NCBI RefSeq assembly: GCF_900142545.1
Contig: NZ_FRBF01000015.1
Location: 16,380 to 80,379, forward strand
Source: Fibrobacter sp. UWT2
Lineage (GTDB): Bacteria > Fibrobacterota > Fibrobacteria > Fibrobacterales > Fibrobacteraceae
Length of the DNA: 64,000 bases
Reading direction: 5' to 3'
Shown piece after piece: positions 16,347 through 24,872 of the stretch; positions within the stretch are counted from its first letter, which is position 1, and every line of letters starts with the position of its first letter. The notes beneath the pieces were generated by a model. The model was not told where the DNA came from. It saw nothing but the letters and a program-made list of their open reading frames with translations, and did not search any database. Made by a program: the position numbers and the translations under genes.

Positions 16347-19300
16347 ATGAAGATTTTGAAAGTTGAGTTTGAAAATATCAATAGCCTCGCAGGGCAATGG
16401 TGCATCGATTTTACCGATGCCTCTTATGCGGAATTGGATCACAGCCTTTTTGTCATTAGTGGCAAGACGGGTATGGGCAAAACCAGTATCCTTGATGCGA
16501 TTACGTTGGCCATTTACGGGGCAACGCCGCGCCAGGGAATCATTTATAACGGCAACGAGGGCAACGCTGTCATGACTTCTGACAAGGGCAACTGCTATGC
16601 CCGCGTCACCTACAAGTGCCAAAAGGGTATCTTTGTTTCGGAATGGAGCCAGCGCCGCGCCCATGACAGGGCGAACGGAAATTTGCAAGCGGCTCAGGGC
16701 GAAATCTACTCCGTAGATAATCCCCAGCAAAAACTGTTTAGTGGAAGAACGGGGGCGAACGGTGAACTGGGTAAGGCCAATGCCGAAATAATCCAGTTGG
16801 ATTATTCGCAGTTCTGCCGCTCCATTATGCTTGCCCAAGGTGAATTCAGCAAGTTTTTGACTAGTGACGAAAGGGAACGTGCCGACATTCTTGAAAAGTT
16901 GAACGGTACGGAAAAGTACCGCCGCATCGGCAAAAAAGTGGGTGACCACAGGAGCGAAGCTAGGTCTGCAAGAGACAATGCGCAGACTGCTTTTGATACC
17001 TTGAATAACGCCATGCCCAAGGCTGAAGAAATTGTAGCGGACGAAGCCTTGCTTGCTGATTTTGCCGAAAAAGAAAAGAACTTGACGACAAAAAAAGCGG
17101 AACTCGAAGCGAGAATTACTTGGCGTAATTCTATGAACGCCGCACAGAATCGCATGATCAAGGCGGATGAAGATCTTAAAAAGGCCACGCAGAATAAATC
17201 GGATTTTGCGGAAAACGAAACTCTGCTTGCCCGTGCCGAGAAGGCGAAGGAATGCGTGTCTTTTTATACGAAATTGCAGGGACTTCGCAATCTCCAAAAA
17301 TCTGACGGAGAAACCTTAGCTCAGCTGCAGGGCAAGCTTCCGAATGCGATGGAAGGCTTGAAGAATGCTGGTGATCAGAGGGCTCTTGCAGAAAAAGCGA
17401 AGTCTGAGGCAGAACAGTTTGTTGTTGAAAATGAGCCTCTTTGGAATGAAATCCGCAAGTTGGATGAAAACCTGAAAAATGCGCAGAATCTGGTGGCTGA
17501 CGCAAAAAAGCGCAAGGAAAATGCGGCGCGGGTGTTGGCCGAAGCCGAAGGTGAAGTCCAGAAGGCGAATGGTGCTATTCTTGAACTTGAACCGAAATCC
17601 AATGAACTTAAGGCCGTCCAAGCAGCGAATGCCAAGGATGTGGATCTGCGCGGGATTATTCCCCAGAGCGAAACTCTTGTAAAGCGAATCGGCGAATTTG
17701 ATGGGCAAATTCGTGATGCTGAAAAAGCGAGAGTTGCTGCTGTCACGGACTATGAAAGGGCCGAAGGTGATTTCAAGTTGCAGTCCGAAAAGAAACAGGG
17801 CTTGCTTCTGGAACAGCAGAAACTGTTTGAAAACGACGTCTTGGTGCTTGCCGATGTGATCCAGAAACATCTGGTAGACGGCGAGGCCTGTCCGGTTTGC
17901 GGCTCCAAGGAACATCCGGCCTGTAGTCATGCGGAAAATGCTTCTGTAGACGAAACCTCTGTGGTGAGTGTCGCTGAAAAAATCCGCGAACTTAACGGCA
18001 AAATGCAAGCGGTTGATGCGGCTTTGGGACAGAGCGATGTCGCCAAAACTCGTGCAAAAACTGCTGAAAATGCGGCTGTAGAAAGCATCGAGTCTTTGAG
18101 GACGCAGAAACAGGAGGCTGCCGATCAGGTCGCCATCCTTTGGAAACCTTGGGCGGAATTCAGCGTCGATACGGCTTCGACTGTTTTGGAAGGCCTGCGT
18201 CAGCGCTTGCAGACTTTTGAAAAGAACCAGTCCGATTTGGAAAAGTATACAAGTAAACTCGAACTTGCGCGTAACAACGAAGCGCTTTATAAGAATAAGG
18301 TCGCTGAGGCGAAGAAGAGTCTGGATGCGGAAACTGCAGCCTTTGACAAGGCTTCTGCGGATTTGCGGAAGTTGGCTGATGAACGAACTGAAAAGTTTGG
18401 CGACAAGAATGTAGACGCGGAATCGTCTGCCGCTGCGAACAAGAAAAATAAGGCCGTTGCCGCGTATGAAGCTGCCGATGGTACTTTCCGTTCTGCAGAA
18501 AATGAATGCAATAAACTCGATACGCAAATCGCTGCGCTCAAGGATTCTCTTGCAAAAACGGTAGCGGATATCGAGACTGCATCTGCAGATTTTGCGAAAG
18601 CGCTTAAGGCAAAGGAATTTGAGGACGAACGTGATTACTTGGCTGCCGCGATGCCGGAGGCAGATTTTGCTCGGCTGCAGGCGAGGAAGAAGTTCGTGGA
18701 TGAATCCCTTGCTTCGGCAACAAGCCTGCGCCAGGAAGCTCTTGATGCGCTTGAAAAACTGAAGACGGAACGTACTGACGAAACTCCGCTTCAGACTTTG
18801 CTTGACGAAAAGAAAAATGTGGAAGATTCGTTGAATGGTCTGCTGCAGAATTCTGGTGCAGCAAGAGAACGCGTGACTCGCTACAAGCAGAACCAGGTAA
18901 GGTTGCAGGAACTTGAAAAGGATCTTGAGGCGAAAAAGGCTGAATTTGCTCGCTGGGAGGCCATGGGGGAATTCTTCGGCGTGATGGATGGCCGTGATTT
19001 TGCCACGTTTGTGCAGGGATTGACCTTTAAATCGTTGCTGAAGCTTGCCAACAAGCATTTGGCGATTGTCAAGGACCGCTTTAGGCTGGTTGCAAAAGGA
19101 AACCTGGACTTCGAAATTTCTGATGCGGAATTTGACAAGCCTCGTGGAATTTCGAACCTTTCCGGTGGCGAAAAATTCCTGGTAAGCCTCTCGCTGGCCC
19201 TCGGTATTGCTGACTTCGCTAGCCGCAATGTCCGCGTGGAATCCCTGTTCATGGACGAAGGCTTTGGTACTTTGGACGATGCCACCTTGGAAGATGTAAT

Positions 19301-19466
19301 GAGTTGTCTCCGGAGCCAGCAGCGCGAAGGAAAGATGCTTGGAATCATTACCCACGTGGAATCGGTGGTGAATAGCATTACCCAAAGGATTGAACTGGAA
19401 CCTGCCCAGCAGGGACACAGTATCATCAAGGGCCCGGGCGTAAGCCGGGGCACTGCAGTGGCCTGA
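16347..19466 (+). CDS. sbcC: Exonuclease SbcCD, ATPase subunit C
   Basis: Rad50/SMC-like ATPase, 1039 aa. Walker A is in VISGKTGMGKTSILDAI (residue about 38). Two long coiled-coil arms (rich in A, E, K, about residues 190-500 and 540-860) flank the zinc hook ACPVCG near residue 520. The C-terminal half-site has the signature ISNLSGGEKFLVSLSLALG and Walker B ESLFMDEGFGTLDD. It forms the DNA-end-processing complex with the adjacent SbcD. The end of the gene is only about 100 bp before the helicase gene, which has its own promoter. Confidence 0.96.
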   Translation: MKILKVEFENINSLAGQWCIDFTDASYAELDHSLFVISGKTGMGKTSILDAITLAIYGATPRQGIIYNGNEGNAVMTSDKGNCYARVTYKCQKGIFVSEWSQRRAHDRANGNLQAAQGEIYSVDNPQQKLFSGRTGANGELGKANAEIIQLDYSQFCRSIMLAQGEFSKFLTSDERERADILEKLNGTEKYRRIGKKVGDHRSEARSARDNAQTAFDTLNNAMPKAEEIVADEALLADFAEKEKNLTTKKAELEARITWRNSMNAAQNRMIKADEDLKKATQNKSDFAENETLLARAEKAKECVSFYTKLQGLRNLQKSDGETLAQLQGKLPNAMEGLKNAGDQRALAEKAKSEAEQFVVENEPLWNEIRKLDENLKNAQNLVADAKKRKENAARVLAEAEGEVQKANGAILELEPKSNELKAVQAANAKDVDLRGIIPQSETLVKRIGEFDGQIRDAEKARVAAVTDYERAEGDFKLQSEKKQGLLLEQQKLFENDVLVLADVIQKHLVDGEACPVCGSKEHPACSHAENASVDETSVVSVAEKIRELNGKMQAVDAALGQSDVAKTRAKTAENAAVESIESLRTQKQEAADQVAILWKPWAEFSVDTASTVLEGLRQRLQTFEKNQSDLEKYTSKLELARNNEALYKNKVAEAKKSLDAETAAFDKASADLRKLADERTEKFGDKNVDAESSAAANKKNKAVAAYEAADGTFRSAENECNKLDTQIAALKDSLAKTVADIETASADFAKALKAKEFEDERDYLAAAMPEADFARLQARKKFVDESLASATSLRQEALDALEKLKTERTDETPLQTLLDEKKNVEDSLNGLLQNSGAARERVTRYKQNQVRLQELEKDLEAKKAEFARWEAMGEFFGVMDGRDFATFVQGLTFKSLLKLANKHLAIVKDRFRLVAKGNLDFEISDAEFDKPRGISNLSGGEKFLVSLSLALGIADFASRNVRVESLFMDEGFGTLDDATLEDVMSCLRSQQREGKMLGIITHVESVVNSITQRIELEPAQQGHSIIKGPGVSRGTAVA

Positions 19467-19467
19467 C

Positions 19468-19495
19468 TTGACAAAATCTGAAAATTACTATATTT
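19468..19495 (+). promoter_or_regulatory. Promoter of the PcrA/UvrD helicase gene
   Basis: TTGACA at 19468-19473 (just after the sbcC stop) and CTATATTT at 19488-19495 (TATATT core 19489-19494), spacer 15 bp. Confidence 0.55.
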
Positions 19496-19516
19496 TTGTG
19501 CAGTAAAACAAATGTT

Positions 19517-19540
19517 CACTATACGGAACTCTGTATAGTG
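19517..19540 (+). promoter_or_regulatory. Inverted repeat in the helicase mRNA leader
   Basis: CACTATAC and GTATAGTG (8-bp arms, 8-nt loop) lie between the -10 box and the ribosome site; TGTTCA occurs at both edges. It could be an operator just downstream of the transcription start or an RNA hairpin; there is no T-run, so it is not an obvious attenuator. Confidence 0.4.
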
Positions 19541-19563
19541 TTCATCAAGTTTGTGAGGTGCAC

Positions 19564-21864
19564 ATGGCCCTAGAAAATATGGATCAGGAACAGCGGGAAG
19601 CGGTGGAAACCACCGAGGGTTTTGTGCGCGTGGTGGCGGGGGCTGGGTCCGGTAAAACCCGGACGCTGACCCAGCGTTACCTGTACCTGGTGAAAGAGAT
19701 GGGAATTTCGCCGTCGAACATCCTTTGCGTTACGTTCACGAACAAAGCTGCGAACGAAATGAAGAAACGCATTCGCACGGTGTTGGGCGGTGACGATAGC
19801 GGCTACATTTCCACGTTCCACGGCTTTTGCGTGCGGTTCCTGCGCGAAGAAATCCATGTGCTGAACTACCCGAAAGAATTCATGATTCTGGACGAAGACG
19901 ACCAGAAGTCTCTTTTGCACAAGGCCTACGCCGATTTGGGTTACTCGCTTAAGGATTTGAAAATCAGCAGCGTCATCGACTACATCGGGGGCCGCAAAGC
20001 GGCCGATATCAATTACGTTTCGCTGTTTGCGGAACTGCCATCAGAAGGCATGACGACAAAGGATCATCTGCTCTCGCTTTCGGAAGCGGCCGATGACAAG
20101 TGGATGCGCGTTTATTACCGCTACCTCTACGAGCAGAAAAAGAATTACGCGCTGGACTTTGACGACTTGATTCTTTCGACGCTGTACATTCTCGAGAATT
20201 TCCCGGAACAGCTTGACAAGTGGCGCAAGCGCATGATGTACATCATGGTCGATGAATATCAGGACATCGATGGTCAACAGTACCAACTGGCGGATTTGCT
20301 GGCGAGCTACCACAAGAATCTTTTTGTGGTGGGCGACCCGGACCAGACCATTTACGGCTGGCGCGGAGCCGATGTCAACCGCATTCTGGAATTTGACAAG
20401 ACTCACGAAAATACCAAGACGATTTTGCTGCAGAACAATTATCGTTCCACGCCTAGCATTTTGAAGGTACCGGATGCAGTCATCAAGAACAATAAGTTCC
20501 GAATCGAAAAGATCTTAAGGCCAAAGCGTGTCGGCGGCAAGACACCTGTCTTTTACCACGCCAAGAACACCCGCGAAGAGGCCAAATGGATTGTAGAACA
20601 AATCCAGAACGCCGTGCAAAGCGCCGGCGGCGTCCACTACAAGGATATCGCGGTGCTTTATCGCATGCACTCGCAGTCGCGTTCTGTAGAAGAAGCCTTG
20701 ATGGCCGAAAACATCCCTTACAAGGTTTACAGCGGTGTCGGCTTTTACCAGCGCAAAGAAATCAAGGATGTCATTTGCTACTTGCGAATGCTGGTGTACG
20801 CCGATGATTTGTCGTTCATGCGTACGGTAAATACGCCCAAGCGCCAGTTCGGCCCGCGCAAGATTGCGACATTGCAGGCCTTTGCCGATGCTCGCGGTGT
20901 CGGACTCTACGAAGCTCTGCTTGAAATTGTTTCGGAAGCGGGTCTTTTGAACAATGTGGCGGCCGATGTTTCTTCACAGGCAGAACTCTCTTCTGTCGGC
21001 AATGAAAATCAAAAGATTGATTTCGACTGCAAAGCATTTTTGGCCCGAAGCAATGTGGTGGAATATGTGAAGCTGATTGAAAGGTACCGTTCCCGCTACA
21101 AGGACATGAGTGTTTCTGAAGTCCTCGCGAAAATCTTGCGTGAAACCAAGTACGAAGAAATGCTGCGTCTAGACGGCGACGAAGACCGCCTAGACAATCT
21201 GGCGGAACTCAAGCAGGGAATTCTGGAATTCGAAAATTACTACGAAGAAGATGCTTCGCTAGATGAATACTTGCAGAACATTGTGCTGTTTACGAACACC
21301 GACGAAGATACGGAAGAAAAAGACCGCGTGCAGCTCATGACGATTCACAATGCGAAGGGTTTGGAATTCCCGTATGTGTTCGTATGCGGCTTGAACGAAG
21401 GCTTTTTTCCGGTCAAGCGCGTGCAGAACAAAATCCAGCTGGAAGAAGAACGCCGCTTGGCCTATGTGGCATTTACCCGCGCTGAGAATGTACTTTGCTT
21501 AAGCGATGCCGAAGACGGCGTTGCAGGCGAAAGCGGAACCCGCTACCCGTCTAGATTCTTGCTTGAAATGGATATGGGCGGACTGAACATCGCCCGCGGC
21601 ATTTCAGAAGATTTTCTCGAAGCCGCGAAAGCCTACATTGCAAACATCGATCGCGATCGTGAATTTTTGAGCGACGAAAGTCTTGGGCTCGTAAAGAAAG
21701 CGCCTTCGGCCGAGTTTGCCGAGGGTGACCGCGTGATGCATAAAATCTTTGGCGAAGGAACCGTGAAGGCCGTAGACGAAAAGAATTTCTGCTACGAAAT
21801 CGCCTTCGAAAAGTTTGCGACTCCGCGTTCTATTCAATTTGATTTTCCTTTGACACGGATTTAG
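19564..21864 (+). CDS. pcrA: ATP-dependent DNA helicase, UvrD/PcrA family
   Basis: 766-aa superfamily 1A 3'-5' helicase for repair and for clearing proteins from DNA. Motifs in order: I AGAGSGKTRT, Ia VTFTNKAANEM, II VDEYQDID, III VVGDPDQTIYGWRGA, IV NNYRST, V TIHNAKGLEFPYVF, VI LAYVAFTRAE. The C-terminal segment GDRVMHKIFGEGTVKAV is the Tudor-like domain of PcrA, which favours that name over Rep. ATG 19564 is chosen because GAGG (19555-19558) is at proper distance; a GTG two codons earlier overlaps it. The promoter of the next gene overlaps its stop codon. Confidence 0.93.
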   Translation: MALENMDQEQREAVETTEGFVRVVAGAGSGKTRTLTQRYLYLVKEMGISPSNILCVTFTNKAANEMKKRIRTVLGGDDSGYISTFHGFCVRFLREEIHVLNYPKEFMILDEDDQKSLLHKAYADLGYSLKDLKISSVIDYIGGRKAADINYVSLFAELPSEGMTTKDHLLSLSEAADDKWMRVYYRYLYEQKKNYALDFDDLILSTLYILENFPEQLDKWRKRMMYIMVDEYQDIDGQQYQLADLLASYHKNLFVVGDPDQTIYGWRGADVNRILEFDKTHENTKTILLQNNYRSTPSILKVPDAVIKNNKFRIEKILRPKRVGGKTPVFYHAKNTREEAKWIVEQIQNAVQSAGGVHYKDIAVLYRMHSQSRSVEEALMAENIPYKVYSGVGFYQRKEIKDVICYLRMLVYADDLSFMRTVNTPKRQFGPRKIATLQAFADARGVGLYEALLEIVSEAGLLNNVAADVSSQAELSSVGNENQKIDFDCKAFLARSNVVEYVKLIERYRSRYKDMSVSEVLAKILRETKYEEMLRLDGDEDRLDNLAELKQGILEFENYYEEDASLDEYLQNIVLFTNTDEDTEEKDRVQLMTIHNAKGLEFPYVFVCGLNEGFFPVKRVQNKIQLEEERRLAYVAFTRAENVLCLSDAEDGVAGESGTRYPSRFLLEMDMGGLNIARGISEDFLEAAKAYIANIDRDREFLSDESLGLVKKAPSAEFAEGDRVMHKIFGEGTVKAVDEKNFCYEIAFEKFATPRSIQFDFPLTRI

Positions 21865-21878
21865 AATAAATTTATATT
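21850..21878 (+). promoter_or_regulatory. Promoter of the Ser-rich lipoprotein gene
   Basis: TTGACA (21850-21855), 17-bp spacer, TATATT (21873-21878): the cleanest sigma70-type promoter in the window. It overlaps the end of the helicase gene. Confidence 0.75.
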
Positions 21879-21913
21879 AGGGTGTCAAAATCTAAAAAAG
21901 GAAAAATGTTTAA

Positions 21914-23323
21914 ATGGTTTCGTTTAAAAAAGTCGCATTTCTTTTTGCCATAGCTTCTTCTTTGTCGCTTCTTGCCTGTGGCGATTCCAGTTCAGCATCT
22001 GCCGATGATGTTGGATCCTCTTCGAGTGAGTCTGAAAAAGTTATCGAGTCTTCTAGCAGTGAATTGAACGATTCTTTGTCTAGTTCATCTAGTGAGGAGA
22101 AAATCGAGTCCAGCAGTAGCTCCGTAGAAGAGGAATCGTCTTCTAGTAGAGAACGTCTCCTTTGGCCTTCGGATTCCTTGAAGACCGTTCTTGGTGGGGA
22201 TTATGTTCCGGCTTTGACAATCGATGATGATCTCGTAGACTTCCATTTCGAAAGGCTTCGCACTGTGTTCGACAAAGAATTCCATTATGAGGTGTGGGGG
22301 AATGTGGATTTTGAAGAATTTGGCTATACGGATTCTCTGAAGGCTTCGAATTTTGAAGAGACAGCTGATGCTAATTATTATGGTTCGTTTCTCGGAAAGT
22401 ATGTTGATCATAAAATTATCATTGTGAAGTATGCAGATGAATTCAAAAAGAGTGTCTATATCAAGTATTATGATTTGAACGCTGTTGAATTTCCTGCTGA
22501 AGCGTTTAGCGCAAAGAATGGGGGTGTAGAACTTCCTGAAATAAAAGCAGATGGCTTCTATTTTGATTCGCTGAAAAATCTTCTTGTGGTTGCAGGAACG
22601 GAAGAAAACTTTGGGACTGCATATAGAGATTCTCTCAAGGCTTTTGGTTATGAAACGGAAGATGATACTGTGTATAAAAAGGTGGATATTGAAAATAAAT
22701 ATGAACTTTCGGTGAAAATTCATGAACTTGGCGTGGGCAATGCTTTTGAGATGAAATTTGAATATGGAACCCTTGCCTATTATGCCTATTACAGAATGCC
22801 GGAAAACTTTAAGGTGACTTATTATGAACAATCTCCAGGAATTTATGTTCAGCAGAATACCTTCTATAGGGATGGAATGGATTATTACTATACCTCATCC
22901 CTGAAATACACGTCCACGATATCTTTTGAATCAAATACTTCATATCGCTTTAAGTTTGATGACGCTTCTGGAACCTGGTTGAAATATGAAAATGAACGCT
23001 TAAACGATACCTTGAGCCAACTGGAATTTGTTGCGCGTATCGCGGACTATGCAGGCTTGTTGGGACAATGGGATATATTTGATACGGATGTAGAAGGTTA
23101 TACGGATCAGGGTGTCGTAAATTACAAGGTGACGACGAATGTTTCCGGGCTGGAATGCCACAAATGGACTTCAAAAGGATATTCCGATACGATTGAAAAA
23201 ATAATCTGCACTGCAGATGGTAGTGATTATCTTCTCAGTAAAAATAATAGTTCGTCATCGAAGACCATCGGAATTTCTGAATTCTTGATAGGTGGTGTTG
23301 AGGTCCCTGCGGAGTCTCCGTAA
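21914..23323 (+). CDS. Secreted lipoprotein with poly-serine linker, unknown function
   Basis: 469-aa predicted lipoprotein. The signal peptide ends in the lipobox LLAC (Cys at about residue 22). A low-complexity linker of about 70 residues follows, made of runs of Ser broken by acidic residues (for example SSSSSEEKIESSSSSVEEE); such linkers are typical of Fibrobacter surface proteins. The remaining ~380 residues (aromatic- and Asp/Glu-rich, many Tyr) contain no domain I know; two segments around DSLKNLLVVAGTEENFG and DSLKASNFEETADANYYG look like diverged repeats of one unit. The gene is visibly AT-richer than its neighbours. It has its own promoter and terminator. AAAAGG lies 12 nt before the ATG at 21914. 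Confidence 0.8.
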   Translation: MVSFKKVAFLFAIASSLSLLACGDSSSASADDVGSSSSESEKVIESSSSELNDSLSSSSSEEKIESSSSSVEEESSSSRERLLWPSDSLKTVLGGDYVPALTIDDDLVDFHFERLRTVFDKEFHYEVWGNVDFEEFGYTDSLKASNFEETADANYYGSFLGKYVDHKIIIVKYADEFKKSVYIKYYDLNAVEFPAEAFSAKNGGVELPEIKADGFYFDSLKNLLVVAGTEENFGTAYRDSLKAFGYETEDDTVYKKVDIENKYELSVKIHELGVGNAFEMKFEYGTLAYYAYYRMPENFKVTYYEQSPGIYVQQNTFYRDGMDYYYTSSLKYTSTISFESNTSYRFKFDDASGTWLKYENERLNDTLSQLEFVARIADYAGLLGQWDIFDTDVEGYTDQGVVNYKVTTNVSGLECHKWTSKGYSDTIEKIICTADGSDYLLSKNNSSSSKTIGISEFLIGGVEVPAESP

Positions 23324-23349
23324 TTTTAGTGCTTTTTTGTGCATTTGTA

Positions 23350-23381
23350 TGCGCTTGACAATTTGTGTCAGGCGCATTTTG
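23350..23381 (+). terminator. Terminator of the Ser-rich lipoprotein gene
   Basis: 11-bp stem (23350-23360 with 23366-23376, one G-T pair, 5-nt loop) followed by TTTTGTT. It ends just before the radA -10, so the TTGACA inside it is more likely stem sequence than a -35. Confidence 0.75.
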
Positions 23382-23388
23382 TTATATT
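23382..23388 (+). promoter_or_regulatory. -10 element of radA (leaderless arrangement)
   Basis: TTATATT; the TATATT core (23383-23388) ends 7 nt before the ATG at 23396. Confidence 0.55.
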
Positions 23389-23395
23389 AGTGCAC

Positions 23396-24790
23396 ATGGT
23401 AGCACTAAATAAGTCGAAAGCGAAAAAAGAAATTGAGTTCCTTTGCACTGAATGTGGCAATACTACGCCCAAGTGGGCGGGCAAGTGCCCGTTCTGCGGT
23501 GCATGGAGCAGCCTCAAGGAACACGTGGTCGAAAATATTCTCGAGGGCGGTCGAGCCTCTCGCGGCTTGGGCGGCCCGGTGCACAAGGTGGTGCCGCTTA
23601 AGGATGTCGCGACTGAAGATACGCGGCGGCTGAGCTCCGCCAACGCTGAATTTGACCGCGTGCTAGGGGGCGGGCTTGCACCAGGTTCCCTGGTGCTCAT
23701 TGGTGGCGATCCGGGAATCGGCAAGTCCACGCTCGTGCTTTCGACGCTCGCCACCATGACAGCCGCCGGCGTCAAGACGCTGTATGTGAGCGGCGAAGAG
23801 AGCGCGGTACAGGTCAAGCTCCGCAGCGAGCGCCTGAATGTCGCTGGCTCCGATATGCTTTTGCTTTGCGAAACCAGCCTCGAAAAAATCTTGCAGCAGG
23901 CGCAGGATATTAAACCTCAGGTGCTTGTAATCGACTCTATCCAGACGGTCTATAAGAGTGACTTGTCGGGGACTCCGGGCTGCGCTACCCAGCTTCGTGA
24001 ATGTACCCTTGACCTGATGGTCTTTGCCAAGAATACGGGCTGCATCACCATTCTAATCGGGCATGTGACCAAGGACGGTCAGATTGCGGGCCCACGTATT
24101 TTGGAACATATGGTCGACACCGTCGTGTACTTCGAGGGCGACCGCAATCACCAGTACCGGATACTCCGGACTATCAAGAACCGCTTTGGAGCCACTGACG
24201 AAATCGGCGTATTCGAGATGACGGGGCACGGGCTTTCGCCTGTGGAAAACCCGAGCCGGGTGTTCTTGCAAGAGAATGTGCCGCCGACACCCGGAAGCGT
24301 TGTCTGCTGTACACTAGAAGGTTCCCGTGCCATGCTTTTTGAAACCCAGGCGCTGGTGAGCTCTACGACGTTTGCTGTGCCCCAGCGCGTGGCTGCTGGA
24401 ATCGATTCCAAACGTCTGACGATTATCCTTGCTCTGCTAGAAAAGTTCGGCGGGGTAGTGGTCGGTGCATCAGATGTGTTCGTTTCTATTGCCGGCGGGC
24501 TGAAGGTCTCCGACACTTCATCGGACCTCGCCCTGGCTCTTGCCATCGCCAGCAATCATCTTGGTATCCCGCTGGGCCGCCAGTCCATCGCCATTGGCGA
24601 ATTGGGACTGTCTGGCGAGGTCCGCTCCGTGAGCCTGTTGGAAACAAGACTCAAGGAAGCCCGCCGCCTGGGAATCACCGAGGCGGTTGTCCCTGCGGGC
24701 GGACGCCTCCCCGAAAACACCTCCGGCATGAAGATTGTCCAAGTCAACACCCTTTCCGCCGCCGTAAACTGGTTGATGGACAAAAAGTAA
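23396..24790 (+). CDS. radA: DNA repair protein RadA
   Basis: 464-aa RecA-like ATPase/helicase that drives branch migration in recombination. In order: N-terminal C4 zinc finger (CTECGN...CPFCGAW), Walker A GGDPGIGKST, the RadA-specific KNRFG motif (IKNRFGATDEIGVFEM) and a C-terminal Lon-protease-like domain (IAGGLKVSDTSSDLALALAI; it lacks the protease active site, as in the family). The ATG at 23396 is chosen because an in-frame ATG at 23339 lies upstream of the -10 and inside the preceding terminator region. No Shine-Dalgarno sequence. A shared terminator follows. Confidence 0.95.
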   Translation: MVALNKSKAKKEIEFLCTECGNTTPKWAGKCPFCGAWSSLKEHVVENILEGGRASRGLGGPVHKVVPLKDVATEDTRRLSSANAEFDRVLGGGLAPGSLVLIGGDPGIGKSTLVLSTLATMTAAGVKTLYVSGEESAVQVKLRSERLNVAGSDMLLLCETSLEKILQQAQDIKPQVLVIDSIQTVYKSDLSGTPGCATQLRECTLDLMVFAKNTGCITILIGHVTKDGQIAGPRILEHMVDTVVYFEGDRNHQYRILRTIKNRFGATDEIGVFEMTGHGLSPVENPSRVFLQENVPPTPGSVVCCTLEGSRAMLFETQALVSSTTFAVPQRVAAGIDSKRLTIILALLEKFGGVVVGASDVFVSIAGGLKVSDTSSDLALALAIASNHLGIPLGRQSIAIGELGLSGEVRSVSLLETRLKEARRLGITEAVVPAGGRLPENTSGMKIVQVNTLSAAVNWLMDKK

Positions 24791-24821
24791 TTACCGCGGG
24801 CGAAAGTGAGCGGTCTTATAA

Positions 24822-24852
24822 CAAAAGCCCCGGTTCATTACCGGGGCTCTTT
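24822..24852. terminator. Bidirectional terminator between radA and the pentapeptide gene
   Basis: AGCCCCGG (24826-24833), 7-nt loop, CCGGGGCT (24841-24848), with A-run on the left and CTTT on the right, so it serves both convergent genes. Confidence 0.9.
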
Positions 24853-24872
24853 AAATCCGTTAAGGTTCGAAA

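Noticed and set aside
22085..22831. Minus-strand frame inside the Ser-rich lipoprotein gene
   Set aside because: It is the mirror of an AT-rich coding region (Ile/Phe-rich translation) with no start signals.
23355..23360. TTGACA as a -35 for radA
   Set aside because: It lies 22 bp from the -10 core and forms the left arm of the lipoprotein gene terminator, so stem sequence is the better explanation.
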